In this document: positions 5,507 through 13,414 of the stretch, one piece after another
How the letters are laid out: each line of letters starts with the position of its first letter
Position numbering within the stretch: position 1 is the first letter of the stretch
Source of the DNA: an uncultured Bacilli bacterium
GTDB lineage: Bacteria > Bacillota_I > Bacilli_A > RF39 > UBA660
Reading direction: 5' to 3'
Assembly: GCA_947624125.1 (NCBI GenBank)
Contig: CANQIY010000026.1
Coordinates: 1 to 13,517 of the forward strand
Length of the DNA stretch: 13,517 nt
Notes under the pieces: generated by a model
Seen by the model: the letters and a program-made list of their open reading frames with translations, nothing else
Databases searched by the model: none
What the model was told of the DNA's origin: nothing
Translations under genes and position numbers: made by a program

Positions 5507-6970
5507 ATGAAGAAATGGCAAGTGGTAACAATTGTTATCTTAGTCATAATTATTGGTTTTAGTCTAAATTCCAAATCTTTAAGTAATCAAATAGTTAGTC
5601 AAAATAATAATTTAAATACTTTTTATAATAATAATTATGCCTGTAATTATATTGAAAAAATATATAATGATGAAAACTATAATTATTTTTTGCCATGTGT
5701 TAAAAGTGATAATATTATAATAAAATTCATTAATGGAGATGAATATATATTGAAAGATATCTTAACTAATAATTTATTAAATATTGATGAACTTAGTAAG
5801 ACAGGTCTTTATATTCAAAAAGAAGAAATAATTAGTGAAGATAACCAAAATGAAGAAGAAAATAATAATAATAAAGAAGAAATAGTTTTACTTAAGGAAG
5901 AAGAAATATTAAAGTATAATGAAGAAATCAAAAAAAGAGCTAGTATGGTTTATGATTTAGATAGTATAGAGATGAGTAAAGAAGAAAAATTAGTTTATAT
6001 AAATAGTTATAAATTACCAACCTTACCTAAATATGATGGTAATAAAGAATGGAATAAAACAAATACGGAAGAAATTTTAAATAATCGAAATATTAATAAT
6101 GTTATAGATAATAATATTCAAAGAGGTATTATTGTTAAAAGAGCTAATTTAAGAAGTTTTCCTACAGATAGTCATTTTTATGATGAAAAAAATATAAAAA
6201 ATTATGACCGTTTACAAGAAAGTGAACTTCATGTTAATACTCCCGTTGTTATTATTCATACTAGTACAGATAATTTATGGCATTTTGTAATAAGTCCTTT
6301 TTATGCTGGGTGGGTTAAAAAGAGTGAAATTGCTTATGCTACAAAAGAAGATTATGAATATTTAACTTCTAATCCTAATTTTGGGATTATTACTGAGCCC
6401 TTATTAAAAGTTGGTGATACTTATTTAGATATGAGTGTTAAATTACCTCTAAAGAGGACTGAGGCTTCTGAATATGTTTTTAGTTATCCGGAAAAAAATG
6501 AAGAAGGTTTATTAATAATTAAGGAACTTAAACTTCCAAAAAGCCAAGTACATATTGGTTATGTACCTTATACAAAAGAGAATATTTTAAAACTTGCTTC
6601 TAAATATTTAGGGATGAATTATAGTTGGGGTGGCATGGATTATGGTGTTGACTGCTCTAGTTTTGTGGGTAATATTTATCGAACATTCGGTTTTACTTTT
6701 CCAAGAAATACTAGAAGTCAAAATAAAAGTGTTGGGAAAATAATTGATTTAAGTACAAAAAGTTTAGATGAAAAATTAAACCTTATTAAAGGAAGTGAAC
6801 CAAGTCTTCTTTTTCAAAATGAACATGTTATGTTATATATTGGGATGGAAAATAATAAGCATTATATTATTCATGCATCCGGTAGTGAAATGAAGGTTGT
6901 TAAAACTGAATTAAATAAAAATACTAGTTATTTAAAAAACATTAATCGGCTTGTTTTAGTAGGAAAGTAG
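5507..6970 (+). CDS. SH3b/NlpC-P60 peptidoglycan endopeptidase
   Basis: 487 residues, ATG 5507, Shine-Dalgarno AAGGGG (5494-5499). Residues 1-20 form a signal peptide or uncleaved anchor (MKKWQVVTIVILVIIIGFSL), so the enzyme acts outside the membrane. An Asn/Glu-rich linker (about 108-142) precedes a region ending in an SH3b1-like domain (~205-280: RGIIVKRANLRSFPT, LWHFVISPFYAGWVK). A second SH3b-like segment follows at ~290-352. The C-terminal NlpC/P60 domain (~355-487) contains YSWGGMDYGVDCSSFVGNIY with catalytic Cys383, His440 in NEHVMLYIG and His456 in HASG, the usual Cys-His-His triad. The layout matches the gamma-D-glutamyl-diamino acid endopeptidase class with stabilising N-terminus, SH3b1 and SH3b2 (the Desulfovibrio DVU_0896 type), so it should cut peptide stems of peptidoglycan during turnover or recycling. 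Substrate choice is inferred. Confidence 0.85.
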   Translation: MKKWQVVTIVILVIIIGFSLNSKSLSNQIVSQNNNLNTFYNNNYACNYIEKIYNDENYNYFLPCVKSDNIIIKFINGDEYILKDILTNNLLNIDELSKTGLYIQKEEIISEDNQNEEENNNNKEEIVLLKEEEILKYNEEIKKRASMVYDLDSIEMSKEEKLVYINSYKLPTLPKYDGNKEWNKTNTEEILNNRNINNVIDNNIQRGIIVKRANLRSFPTDSHFYDEKNIKNYDRLQESELHVNTPVVIIHTSTDNLWHFVISPFYAGWVKKSEIAYATKEDYEYLTSNPNFGIITEPLLKVGDTYLDMSVKLPLKRTEASEYVFSYPEKNEEGLLIIKELKLPKSQVHIGYVPYTKENILKLASKYLGMNYSWGGMDYGVDCSSFVGNIYRTFGFTFPRNTRSQNKSVGKIIDLSTKSLDEKLNLIKGSEPSLLFQNEHVMLYIGMENNKHYIIHASGSEMKVVKTELNKNTSYLKNINRLVLVGK

Positions 6971-6987
6971 ACTACTATTTAAATTTA

Positions 6988-7016
6988 GTGAATTTTATCC
7001 TAATTTATTATATAAT
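6988..7016 (+). promoter_or_regulatory. Promoter between peptidase and membrane protein genes
   Basis: Perfect TATAAT (7011-7016) with a weak -35 (GTGAAT, 6988-6993) at 17 bp. Transcription would begin near 7023, leaving a short leader with GAGG before ATG 7039. This supports 7039 as the start and rules out the GTG at 6988. It may be the main promoter for the chain that runs into prfB. Confidence 0.45.
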
Positions 7017-7038
7017 AGTATTAGAAATGAGGTTTTTT

Positions 7039-8634
7039 ATGAAACACAATGTTTTAAGATATCTTTTAATACTAGGATGGGATTTATTATTATATTATTT
7101 TATGTTACCACCTCTTAATCTAACAAGTCCTCTATTTTGGACTTATCTCTTTATGGTTATCATTACGGATTATATTATAACTATTTTTGATGATGTAACT
7201 TATTCTATAACTCATAAAAGACTTGTAATACCAAAAAAGTATGTTCCAGTTCCTATTATTTTAAGTAGTCTTTTAGTATTAATATTTGTCATTAATTTTA
7301 TTTTATCTCCTTTATTTCAAGCAAAAAGTTATAGTGAAAGAATTAAGGTATCGGAAACTCATGATTTTGCCACAGATGTAGAGGAAGTTGATTTTAACAA
7401 AACACCTTTAATTGATAAGGATAGTAGTCAAAAATTAGGTGACCGGAAAATGGGTGAATTTACTGAATGGGTAAGTCAATTTTATGTGAGTGATATTTAT
7501 ACGCAAATTAATTATAATAATGAAATAGTGCGAGTAACACCTTTAGAATATGCTGGTTTAATTAAATATTTTACAAACAGAAGTGATGGGGTAAAAGGAT
7601 ATATTATGGTTAATTCTGTTAATGGCGAAGCTTCATTAAAAACATTAGATAAAGGAATGAAATATTTACCAAGTGCCCACTTTTTTGAAAATTTATATCG
7701 GTATCTACGATTAAGTTATCCTACAAAAATATTTGATGAAGCTTCTTTTGAAATCGATAATGATGGTAACCCTTATTGGATAATTCCAACCATTAAATAT
7801 TATGGTATTGGGTTGAAAAAAGAAATTAATGGGGCAATTATTTTAGACCCGATTACGGGTGAAAGTACATTTTATGATGTTGAAGATATTCCCACTTGGG
7901 TTGACCATGTTTACAGTGCCGATTTAATAATTGAACAAATTGATAACTGGGGTGAATATCGCAATGGTTTTTGGAATTCCCTATTTGGTCAAAAGAATGT
8001 GATTAATACAACGGAAGGATATAATTATCTTGTTATGGATGATGATGTTTATCTATACACGGGTATTACTTCTGTAGCTAGTGATGAATCCAATTTAGGT
8101 TTTGTTTTAGTCAATATGCGAACTAAAGAAACTAATTATTACACATCTCCGGGTGCGGAAGAATTTAGTGCAATGGCTTCCGCCGAAGGTTTAGTTCAAG
8201 ATAAAGAATATGAAGCATCATTCCCACTTTTAATAAATTTAAATGGTAAAGCAACTTATCTTCTTAGCTTAAAAGATGATGCAGGTTTAGTTAAAATGTA
8301 TTCATTTATCGATGTTAAAGATTATCAAAAAGTAATAGTTAGTGATGCCTCTCTTGGTATTATCGCAGCTCGGGATAAATATTTAAATGAATTTAAAGAT
8401 AATAATGTGGAAAATAAGCAAAATAAAATTATAACAATAAAAGAAATTAAAAGTGCTGTTTTAGATGGTACGACAACTTATTATATTACGGATATAGATA
8501 ATAACTATTATTATGTAAGTATAAATAAAGCTAAATATTTATTACCTTTCTTAAAAGAGGGAGATGTTGTCAATATTGATTATTACATGGGAGAAGTTAG
8601 CGAAATTGAAAAGATAGAAAGAAATGGTAATTAA
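7039..8634 (+). CDS. Large membrane-anchored protein of unknown role
   Basis: 531 residues from ATG 7039, six bases after the Shine-Dalgarno AATGAGG (7026-7032). ATG 7027 and the upstream GTG 6988 overlap the ribosome site or promoter. Three hydrophobic segments lie in the first ~100 residues (VLRYLLILGWDLLLYYFML, SPLFWTYLFMVIITDYII, VPVPIILSSLLVLIFVINF). A large soluble domain of about 430 residues follows, with recurrent Tyr/Asp strands: QFYVSDIYTQINYNN, PTWVDHVYSADLIIEQ, YNYLVMDDDVYLYTGITS, AEEFSAMASAEGLVQ, LLSLKDDAGLVKMYSF. I recall similar proteins in gut Firmicutes, labelled hypothetical or loosely 'CvpA family', but no function. A small OB-like C-terminal segment (VLDGTTTYYITDIDNNYYYVS) may bind a ligand. 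Its stop codon overlaps the prfB start (TAATG), so the two are translationally coupled. Confidence 0.65.
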   Translation: MKHNVLRYLLILGWDLLLYYFMLPPLNLTSPLFWTYLFMVIITDYIITIFDDVTYSITHKRLVIPKKYVPVPIILSSLLVLIFVINFILSPLFQAKSYSERIKVSETHDFATDVEEVDFNKTPLIDKDSSQKLGDRKMGEFTEWVSQFYVSDIYTQINYNNEIVRVTPLEYAGLIKYFTNRSDGVKGYIMVNSVNGEASLKTLDKGMKYLPSAHFFENLYRYLRLSYPTKIFDEASFEIDNDGNPYWIIPTIKYYGIGLKKEINGAIILDPITGESTFYDVEDIPTWVDHVYSADLIIEQIDNWGEYRNGFWNSLFGQKNVINTTEGYNYLVMDDDVYLYTGITSVASDESNLGFVLVNMRTKETNYYTSPGAEEFSAMASAEGLVQDKEYEASFPLLINLNGKATYLLSLKDDAGLVKMYSFIDVKDYQKVIVSDASLGIIAARDKYLNEFKDNNVENKQNKIITIKEIKSAVLDGTTTYYITDIDNNYYYVSINKAKYLLPFLKEGDVVNIDYYMGEVSEIEKIERNGN

Positions 8635-9693
8635 TGAATATAGAAGAATTAGAAAATGATTTAAAAAGTATTGGGAGGTCTCTTTGACATTCCCAATTTA
8701 AAAAAAGAAAGAGAAGAAAAAGAAAAGTTAATTAAAGAAGAAACGTTTTGGCAAGACTATAATAAAGCTAATATTATTAATAAAGAATTTTTAAAATTAA
8801 AAAAGGTTATTGATAATTATGAAGAGGTTGAAAATAACATCGAAATGCTTAAACTTTTGCAAAATGAATTAACGGAAGAAGAAGTAAAAAAAGAACTATT
8901 AAATGTGCAAATGAAAATAAAAGAATTAGAAACAACTGTGCATTTAAAGGGTGAATATGATGAATTAAATTGTTATTTAGAAATTCATCCGGGAGCAGGA
9001 GGAACAGAGTCATGTGACTGGGCTTTAATGCTTCTTAGAATGTATCAAAGATTTTGTGAAAAAAATAATTATGCTTATGAAATGATTTATGAAACACCCG
9101 GTGAAGTGGCAGGGATTAAATCAGTTTTAATGTTAATTAAATATCCAAATGCTTATGGTTATCTAAAAAATGAAAGTGGAGTTCATCGTTTAGTAAGAAT
9201 ATCACCATTTGATGCTTCGAAAAGACGACATACCTCATTTGCATCGGTAACTGTTACTCCGGAATTTAATGATTTTCCTAATATTGAAATTAAAGAAAGT
9301 GATTTAAAAATCGATGTATATCATTCAAGTGGAGCTGGTGGACAGTCCGTTAATACTTCAAATTCTGCAGTAAGAATTACCCATTTACCTTCAAAAATTG
9401 TAGTTACTTGTCAAAATGAAAGAAGTCAATTAAAAAATAAAGAAAGAGCTTTAAAAATATTAAAAAATAAATTATATGAACAACAATTAAATGAGAACCA
9501 ATTGAAAGTGGAAGCATTAAAAGGTCAAACAACGAATATTGATTTTGGCAGTCAAATAAGAAGTTATGTTTTAGAGCCTTATAAACTTGTTAAAGATACA
9601 AGAAGTAATTATGAAAATAGTGAACCGGATAAGATTTTAAATGGGGAAATTAAAGAAATGTTAGAGTATAATTTAAAAAATATTAAAAAATAA
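8634..9693 (+). CDS. prfB: Peptide chain release factor 2, with programmed +1 frameshift
   Basis: RF2 ends translation at UGA and UAA. The gene starts at ATG 8634, overlapping the previous TAA, and reads 17 codons to an in-frame TGA at 8685-8687. A +1 slip on CTT (skipping T8685) continues with GAC at 8686, giving a 352-residue protein; E. coli RF2 has 365. The joined N-terminus (LKSIGRSL + DIPNLKKEREEKEKL) matches the family. Visible hallmarks in full-length numbering are the codon-reading SPF tripeptide at 190-192 (VRISPFDASKRRHTSF) and the catalytic GGQ at 235-237 (SSGAGGQSVNTSNSAVRITH). SPF, rather than PxT, marks RF2 instead of RF1. Serine follows GGQ where many RF2s have histidine. An annotation starting at TTG 8671 would be wrong. 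Regulation is by the frameshift itself: when RF2 is scarce, ribosomes pause at UGA and shift, making more RF2. Confidence 0.95.
8673..8688 (+). promoter_or_regulatory. prfB: prfB programmed +1 frameshift site
   Basis: GGGAGG TCT CTT TGA C. An internal Shine-Dalgarno (8673-8678) sits three bases before the slippery CTT-T, followed by TGA then C, the weak-termination context. Arrangement and spacing are as in E. coli prfB (AGGGGGTATCTTTGAC). Confidence 0.95.
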
Positions 9694-9723
9694 CGATTTT
9701 TTGTGATATTATCGTGAAATTTC

Positions 9724-9750
9724 TTGCTAAATTACTCTTTCTTGTATAAA
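9724..9750 (+). promoter_or_regulatory. Candidate promoter for tilS-ftsH-secG
   Basis: TTGCTA (9724-9729), 15-bp spacer, TATAAA (9745-9750), within the 74-bp gap between prfB and tilS. The spacer is short, so strength is uncertain. No clear terminator separates prfB from tilS, so read-through is also likely. Confidence 0.35.
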
Positions 9751-9767
9751 ATAAGCAGTGTGATTTT

Positions 9768-11099
9768 ATGAATGAAGTAGAAATTTTTTTAAAAAAATTA
9801 TTGAAAAAAAATTCGACAGTTGTCCTAGCTATATCGGGAGGACCAGATTCCGTATGTCTTTTTGAAATTTTAAAAAAATTAGCTCCTTCTTATTCATTAA
9901 AATTAATATGTGCCCACGTTAATCACAATGTGCGAAAAGAAAGTGACGAAGAAGCTTTGTTTGTCAAAAACATGTGTGAACAAAATAATATTATATATGA
10001 GTATTATAAAATAGAAGATTATAAAAATAATAAGTTTACGGAAGAAGAAGCAAGAAAAAAAAGATATTCATTTTTCGAAAGTATTGTAAAAAAATATAAT
10101 GCTAAATATTTAATGACGGCGCACCATGGTAATGACTTAGAAGAAACAATTTTGATGCGTATTGTAAGGGGAAGTACCCTAAAAGGATATGCAGGAATTC
10201 CTCTTATTAGTAAAAGTAAAGAATATTTTTTAGTTAGACCTCTTCTATATGTAACTAAGAAAGATATACTTAAATATTTAGAAGAAGAAAAAATAGCTTA
10301 TGTAGTAGATAAGTCTAATGAAGAGGCCAAATATACCAGAAATCGATATCGAAAACAATTGTTACCATTTTTAGAAAAAGAAGACCAGTTTGTTCATTTG
10401 AAGTTTCTACAATTTAGTGAAGAATTACAAAAATATGTAAATTACACAGAAAAAATTATTAAAGATAAATTGGTAAATATCTATAAAAGTAATTATTTAG
10501 ATATTGATTTATTAAGTAAGGAAGATGAATTTTTACAAGAAAAAATAATTGAATATTTAATAAGACAAAAACAAAAAGATTATATTTTTAATATTACGAA
10601 GAAACAACTTAGTGATATTATGTCTTTAATAAAAATAAAAAAAAATAAAAAGCTTAATTTAAGTGATAATTTTATAGCAAGAAGAAGTTATAATAAATTA
10701 TATATTGAGAAAAATATTAAAGATGAAGATTATGAATATACATTTGAAAATAAGATTTCTATTTTAAATAAATATAAAATAGAAATAATAGAAAAGACAG
10801 AAGAAAAAAGTAATAATATTATTAGATTAAAGAAAGATGAAATTAGTTGGCCTTTAAAAATTCGGAATATAAGAAAAGGGGACCGAATAAAAGTAAAGAA
10901 TTTAAAAGGAACAAAAAAAATCAAAGATATCTTTATTGATGAAAAAATTGACCCCCAAAAAAGAGGGAGTTATCCAATTGTTGTTGATAGCCAAAATAAT
11001 ATAATTTGGCTACCAGGAATAAAAAAATCAATATTTGATAAGGAAATTTATGAAAAGTATGATATAATACTTAAGTACATGGAGGAAGAATATGAATAA
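9768..11099 (+). CDS. tilS: tRNA(Ile)-lysidine synthetase
   Basis: TilS attaches lysine to the wobble C34 of the tRNA-Ile that reads AUA, using ATP, and is essential in an AT-rich genome with heavy AUA use like this one. The protein has 443 residues, a usual length. The N-terminal PP-loop ATPase shows SGGPDS (23-28), AHVNHNVR (49-56) and TAHHGNDLEET (117-127). In the last motif the first of two acidic residues usually present (HHxDDQ) is Asn. The C-terminal TilS domain is visible in IRNIRKGDRIKV, GTKKIKDIFIDEKI and YPIVVDSQNNIIWLPGI. ATG 9768 has only a weak ribosome site (GTGTGA). The end overlaps ftsH by 8 bp, and TilS-FtsH adjacency is widespread in Firmicutes. The gene begins with several A7-A8/T7 runs that are slippage-prone but in frame. 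Confidence 0.93.
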   Translation: MNEVEIFLKKLLKKNSTVVLAISGGPDSVCLFEILKKLAPSYSLKLICAHVNHNVRKESDEEALFVKNMCEQNNIIYEYYKIEDYKNNKFTEEEARKKRYSFFESIVKKYNAKYLMTAHHGNDLEETILMRIVRGSTLKGYAGIPLISKSKEYFLVRPLLYVTKKDILKYLEEEKIAYVVDKSNEEAKYTRNRYRKQLLPFLEKEDQFVHLKFLQFSEELQKYVNYTEKIIKDKLVNIYKSNYLDIDLLSKEDEFLQEKIIEYLIRQKQKDYIFNITKKQLSDIMSLIKIKKNKKLNLSDNFIARRSYNKLYIEKNIKDEDYEYTFENKISILNKYKIEIIEKTEEKSNNIIRLKKDEISWPLKIRNIRKGDRIKVKNLKGTKKIKDIFIDEKIDPQKRGSYPIVVDSQNNIIWLPGIKKSIFDKEIYEKYDIILKYMEEEYE

Positions 11100-13077
11100 T
11101 ACAAATGATAAAAAAATAAAAAACAGTTTTCCCTACATTATATTAATGGCTGTTATTATTGTTATTTTAATTATTGTTGAATTCCAAGGTGATGTGGTAA
11201 ATAAACTTACAACAGGGGAATTATTACAATATTTAAGAAGTAATGAAGTTACCGAAATGAGTATAACTCCTAATAGTAATGAGCATGTTTATTATGTAGA
11301 AGGAAAAATTAAAGGTTATAAAGAAACAGAAAGTTTTAAAGCTAAAATTATTGCGGAAGAAATTGATATTATAACAGAATATGTTAATAAAAATGATATT
11401 AAAGATTATGATACCAATAGTGACCCCGGTAGTAGTGCCTTTTTATACATATTAGTCAATGTATTACCTTTTGTTCTAATTATCGTATTTGGTTACGTAT
11501 TAGTTAAAAAGTTAGCTATGACTAATAAAAATTCAGTTGATTTTGGAAGAAGTAGAGCTCGTTTAAGCAATGAATCAGATAAAAAGAGTTTCAAAGATGT
11601 TGCGGGACTTACAGAAGAAAAACAAGAAGTTGAAGAATTAATTGATTTCTTAAAAAATCCAAAGAAATTCCAAAAATTAGGAGCTAGAATTCCAAAAGGT
11701 GTTTTATTAGTAGGACCTCCGGGAACTGGTAAAACATTACTTGCTAAAGCTGTTGCTGGTGAAGCTAATGTTCCCTTCTTTTATATAAGTGGTTCTGACT
11801 TTGTTGAATTATTTGTTGGTGTTGGTGCATCAAGAGTAAGAGACATGTTTAAGGAAGCTAAAAGAAGTGCTCCATGTTTGATTTTCATAGATGAAATCGA
11901 TGCCGTTGGTAGACAACGTGGTACCGGTCTTGGTGGTGGCCATGATGAAAGAGAGCAAACTTTAAACCAATTACTAACTGAAATGGATGGATTTGGTGAA
12001 AATGAAGGAATTATTATTATTGCGGCGACAAATAGACCTGATGTATTAGACCCAGCCTTACTTCGTCCCGGACGTTTTGACCGGCAAGTAACGATTAATT
12101 TACCGGATGCGAAGTCAAGAGAACAAATTTTAAAAGTTCATGCGAAAAATAAAATTTTAGATAAATCAGTTAATTTAGGTAATTTAAGTTTAAGAACGCC
12201 AGGCTTTAGTGGAGCTGATTTGGAAAATTTATTAAATGAGGCAGCTTTGCTTGCTGTTCGTCGTGATAAAGAAGCTATTACAATGGCTGAAATTGATGAA
12301 GCAACAGATAGAGTTTTAATGGGACCAGCGAAGACAACAAGACAAATTACGGATAAAGAAAAGAAATTAGTATCACTTCATGAAGCAGGACATGCCGTTA
12401 TAGGTATAAAATTAGAAGACGCTAATGAAGTTCATAAAATAACTATTATCCCAAGAGGTATGGCTGGTGGATATACTATGATGTTACCTAAAGAAGAAAA
12501 GATGGTAGTGGCAACCAAACGAGAATTAATCGCTCAAATAACTGGTTTATTAGGTGGTCGTGTTAGTGAAGAAATTTTCTTAAATGAAGTATCAACCGGA
12601 GCTTCAGATGATTTTAAAAAAGCTACGAATATTGCAAGAAGTATGGTTACTGAATATGGTATGAGTGATTTAGGACCAATGCAATATGAAGAACAACAGG
12701 GTAGTGTCTTCTTAGGAAGAGATTATGGTAAAAATAAAAACTTTAGTGACCAAGTAGCATTAGAAATAGATAGAGAAACAAGAAAAATTATTGAAGAATG
12801 TTATGAAAAAGCTAAAGAAATAATTAATGATAATAAAGCTTTAGTTACTCTTTTAAGCGATGCTTTAATGAAATATGAAACTTTAACTAAAGAACAAATT
12901 GAATATATAGTTTTAAATGGCGATATTAATTTTGAAGGTAAAATTAATAATGAACCTATAGAAGAAGAAACTACATATGAAGAATTAAAAAATAAAGCTA
13001 AAGAATTAAAAATAAAGGGTTATTCAAAAATGACTAAAGCTGAGCTTGAAGATGCAATAGAAAGTGAGGAAAAATAA
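11092..13077 (+). CDS. ftsH: ATP-dependent zinc metalloprotease FtsH with added C-terminal motif
   Basis: FtsH is a hexameric membrane AAA+ protease that degrades membrane and regulatory proteins. 661 residues, ATG 11092 inside the end of tilS, Shine-Dalgarno GGAGGA. Order: membrane helix 1 (~12-31), external domain (~32-113), membrane helix 2 (~115-140), AAA+ domain with Walker A GPPGTGKT (208-215), pore motif FVG (241-243), Walker B LIFIDEID (263-270) and second region of homology with arginines R325/R328/R331. The protease domain has HEAGH at 430-434 and the third zinc ligand at D507 (STGASDDF). All key residues are present. The unusual part is the tail: after an acidic linker (~620-627), residues ~628-657 (TYEELKNKAKELKIKGYSKM and following) look like a SAP or Rho-N-type helix-turn-helix motif, which I do not recall as a standard FtsH part. 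It is co-transcribed with tilS and secG. Confidence 0.96.
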   Translation: MNNTNDKKIKNSFPYIILMAVIIVILIIVEFQGDVVNKLTTGELLQYLRSNEVTEMSITPNSNEHVYYVEGKIKGYKETESFKAKIIAEEIDIITEYVNKNDIKDYDTNSDPGSSAFLYILVNVLPFVLIIVFGYVLVKKLAMTNKNSVDFGRSRARLSNESDKKSFKDVAGLTEEKQEVEELIDFLKNPKKFQKLGARIPKGVLLVGPPGTGKTLLAKAVAGEANVPFFYISGSDFVELFVGVGASRVRDMFKEAKRSAPCLIFIDEIDAVGRQRGTGLGGGHDEREQTLNQLLTEMDGFGENEGIIIIAATNRPDVLDPALLRPGRFDRQVTINLPDAKSREQILKVHAKNKILDKSVNLGNLSLRTPGFSGADLENLLNEAALLAVRRDKEAITMAEIDEATDRVLMGPAKTTRQITDKEKKLVSLHEAGHAVIGIKLEDANEVHKITIIPRGMAGGYTMMLPKEEKMVVATKRELIAQITGLLGGRVSEEIFLNEVSTGASDDFKKATNIARSMVTEYGMSDLGPMQYEEQQGSVFLGRDYGKNKNFSDQVALEIDRETRKIIEECYEKAKEIINDNKALVTLLSDALMKYETLTKEQIEYIVLNGDINFEGKINNEPIEEETTYEELKNKAKELKIKGYSKMTKAELEDAIESEEK

Positions 13078-13078
13078 A

Positions 13079-13297
13079 ATGTTAGAAAATGTTTTATTAA
13101 TAATATCAGTACTATTAATAGCTATTGTTTTATTACAGGGTAATAAAGCTACTGACTCAAATGGTATTATAACTGGTGGTAATCAAGAATTATTTCAAAA
13201 CATGAAGGAAAGAGGAGCAGAATTATTTATTTCACGTTTAACTTTAGTGTTAGGAATACTTTTCTTCATTGTGTCTTATATATTATTCTTGTTTTAA
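13079..13297 (+). CDS. secG: Protein translocase subunit SecG
   Basis: SecG is the small non-essential partner of SecYE that aids SecA-driven export. 72 residues from ATG 13079, one base after the ftsH stop and 9 bp after GAGG (13066-13069). A GTG at 13064 in frame lies inside ftsH and upstream of that ribosome site, so it is rejected. Two membrane helices (~4-20 and ~53-71) flank a cytoplasmic loop with the family signature: VLLQGNKATDSNGIITGGNQ, then ELF and a basic MKERG before LSRLTL-like ISRLTLVLGILF. The size is typical of Firmicute SecG (70-80). It is the last gene of its operon and is followed by a strong terminator. Confidence 0.9.
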   Translation: MLENVLLIISVLLIAIVLLQGNKATDSNGIITGGNQELFQNMKERGAELFISRLTLVLGILFFIVSYILFLF

Positions 13298-13320
13298 AAA
13301 AATAATTAAATTAATAACAT

Positions 13321-13347
13321 AATATTGGCTTTTGCCAATATTTTTTT
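13321..13347 (+). terminator. Strong Rho-independent terminator after secG
   Basis: Perfect 9-bp stem AATATTGGC (13321-13329) / GCCAATATT (13334-13342), TTTT loop, T run to 13347. It insulates the next gene, whose promoter starts 10 bp later. Confidence 0.93.
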
Positions 13348-13356
13348 GTCCAAAAC

Positions 13357-13384
13357 TTGACTCCGGGGGGGGGTATTATATAAT
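13357..13384 (+). promoter_or_regulatory. Putative phase-variable promoter with poly-G spacer
   Basis: TTGACT (13357-13362), 16-bp spacer, perfect TATAAT (13379-13384). Nine of the 16 spacer bases are an uninterrupted G run. One added G would give the optimal 17-bp spacing; loss of Gs would weaken the promoter. A terminator just upstream makes the next gene depend on it. Confidence 0.65.
13365..13373 (+). repeat. G9 homopolymer tract
   Basis: Nine consecutive Gs, preceded by CC, in sequence otherwise dominated by A and T; no comparable G or C run occurs elsewhere in the window. It sits between the -35 and -10 elements. Confidence 0.95.
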
Positions 13385-13414
13385 AACAAATATAAAATAA
13401 AGGGAGAAAAAGTA

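Noticed and set aside
6966..6976. Perfect palindrome AGTAG-A-CTACT at the end of the peptidase gene
   Set aside because: It has a one-base centre and no T run, so it is not a terminator; half of it is the coding end and stop codon.
6988..7038. Upstream GTG start adding 17 residues to the large membrane protein
   Set aside because: It overlaps a TATAAT promoter at 7011-7016, and the ribosome site GAGG fits ATG 7039.
8685..8687. In-frame TGA in prfB as evidence of a UGA=Trp genetic code
   Set aside because: The site has every element of the standard RF2 frameshift, tryptophans elsewhere use TGG, and an RF2 gene is itself evidence for UGA as stop.
9693..9715. Inverted repeat ACGAT/ATCGT after prfB
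   Set aside because: Only 5 bp with a 13-nt loop and no following T run; not a credible terminator.
9784..9811. A7/T7/A8 runs at the start of tilS as a phase-variation site
   Set aside because: Such runs are common in AT-rich coding sequence as Lys/Phe codons, and tilS is essential, so switching is unlikely.
13064..13078. GTG start for secG inside ftsH
   Set aside because: The ribosome site GAGG (13066-13069) lies inside this extension and points to ATG 13079; typical SecG begins at this point.
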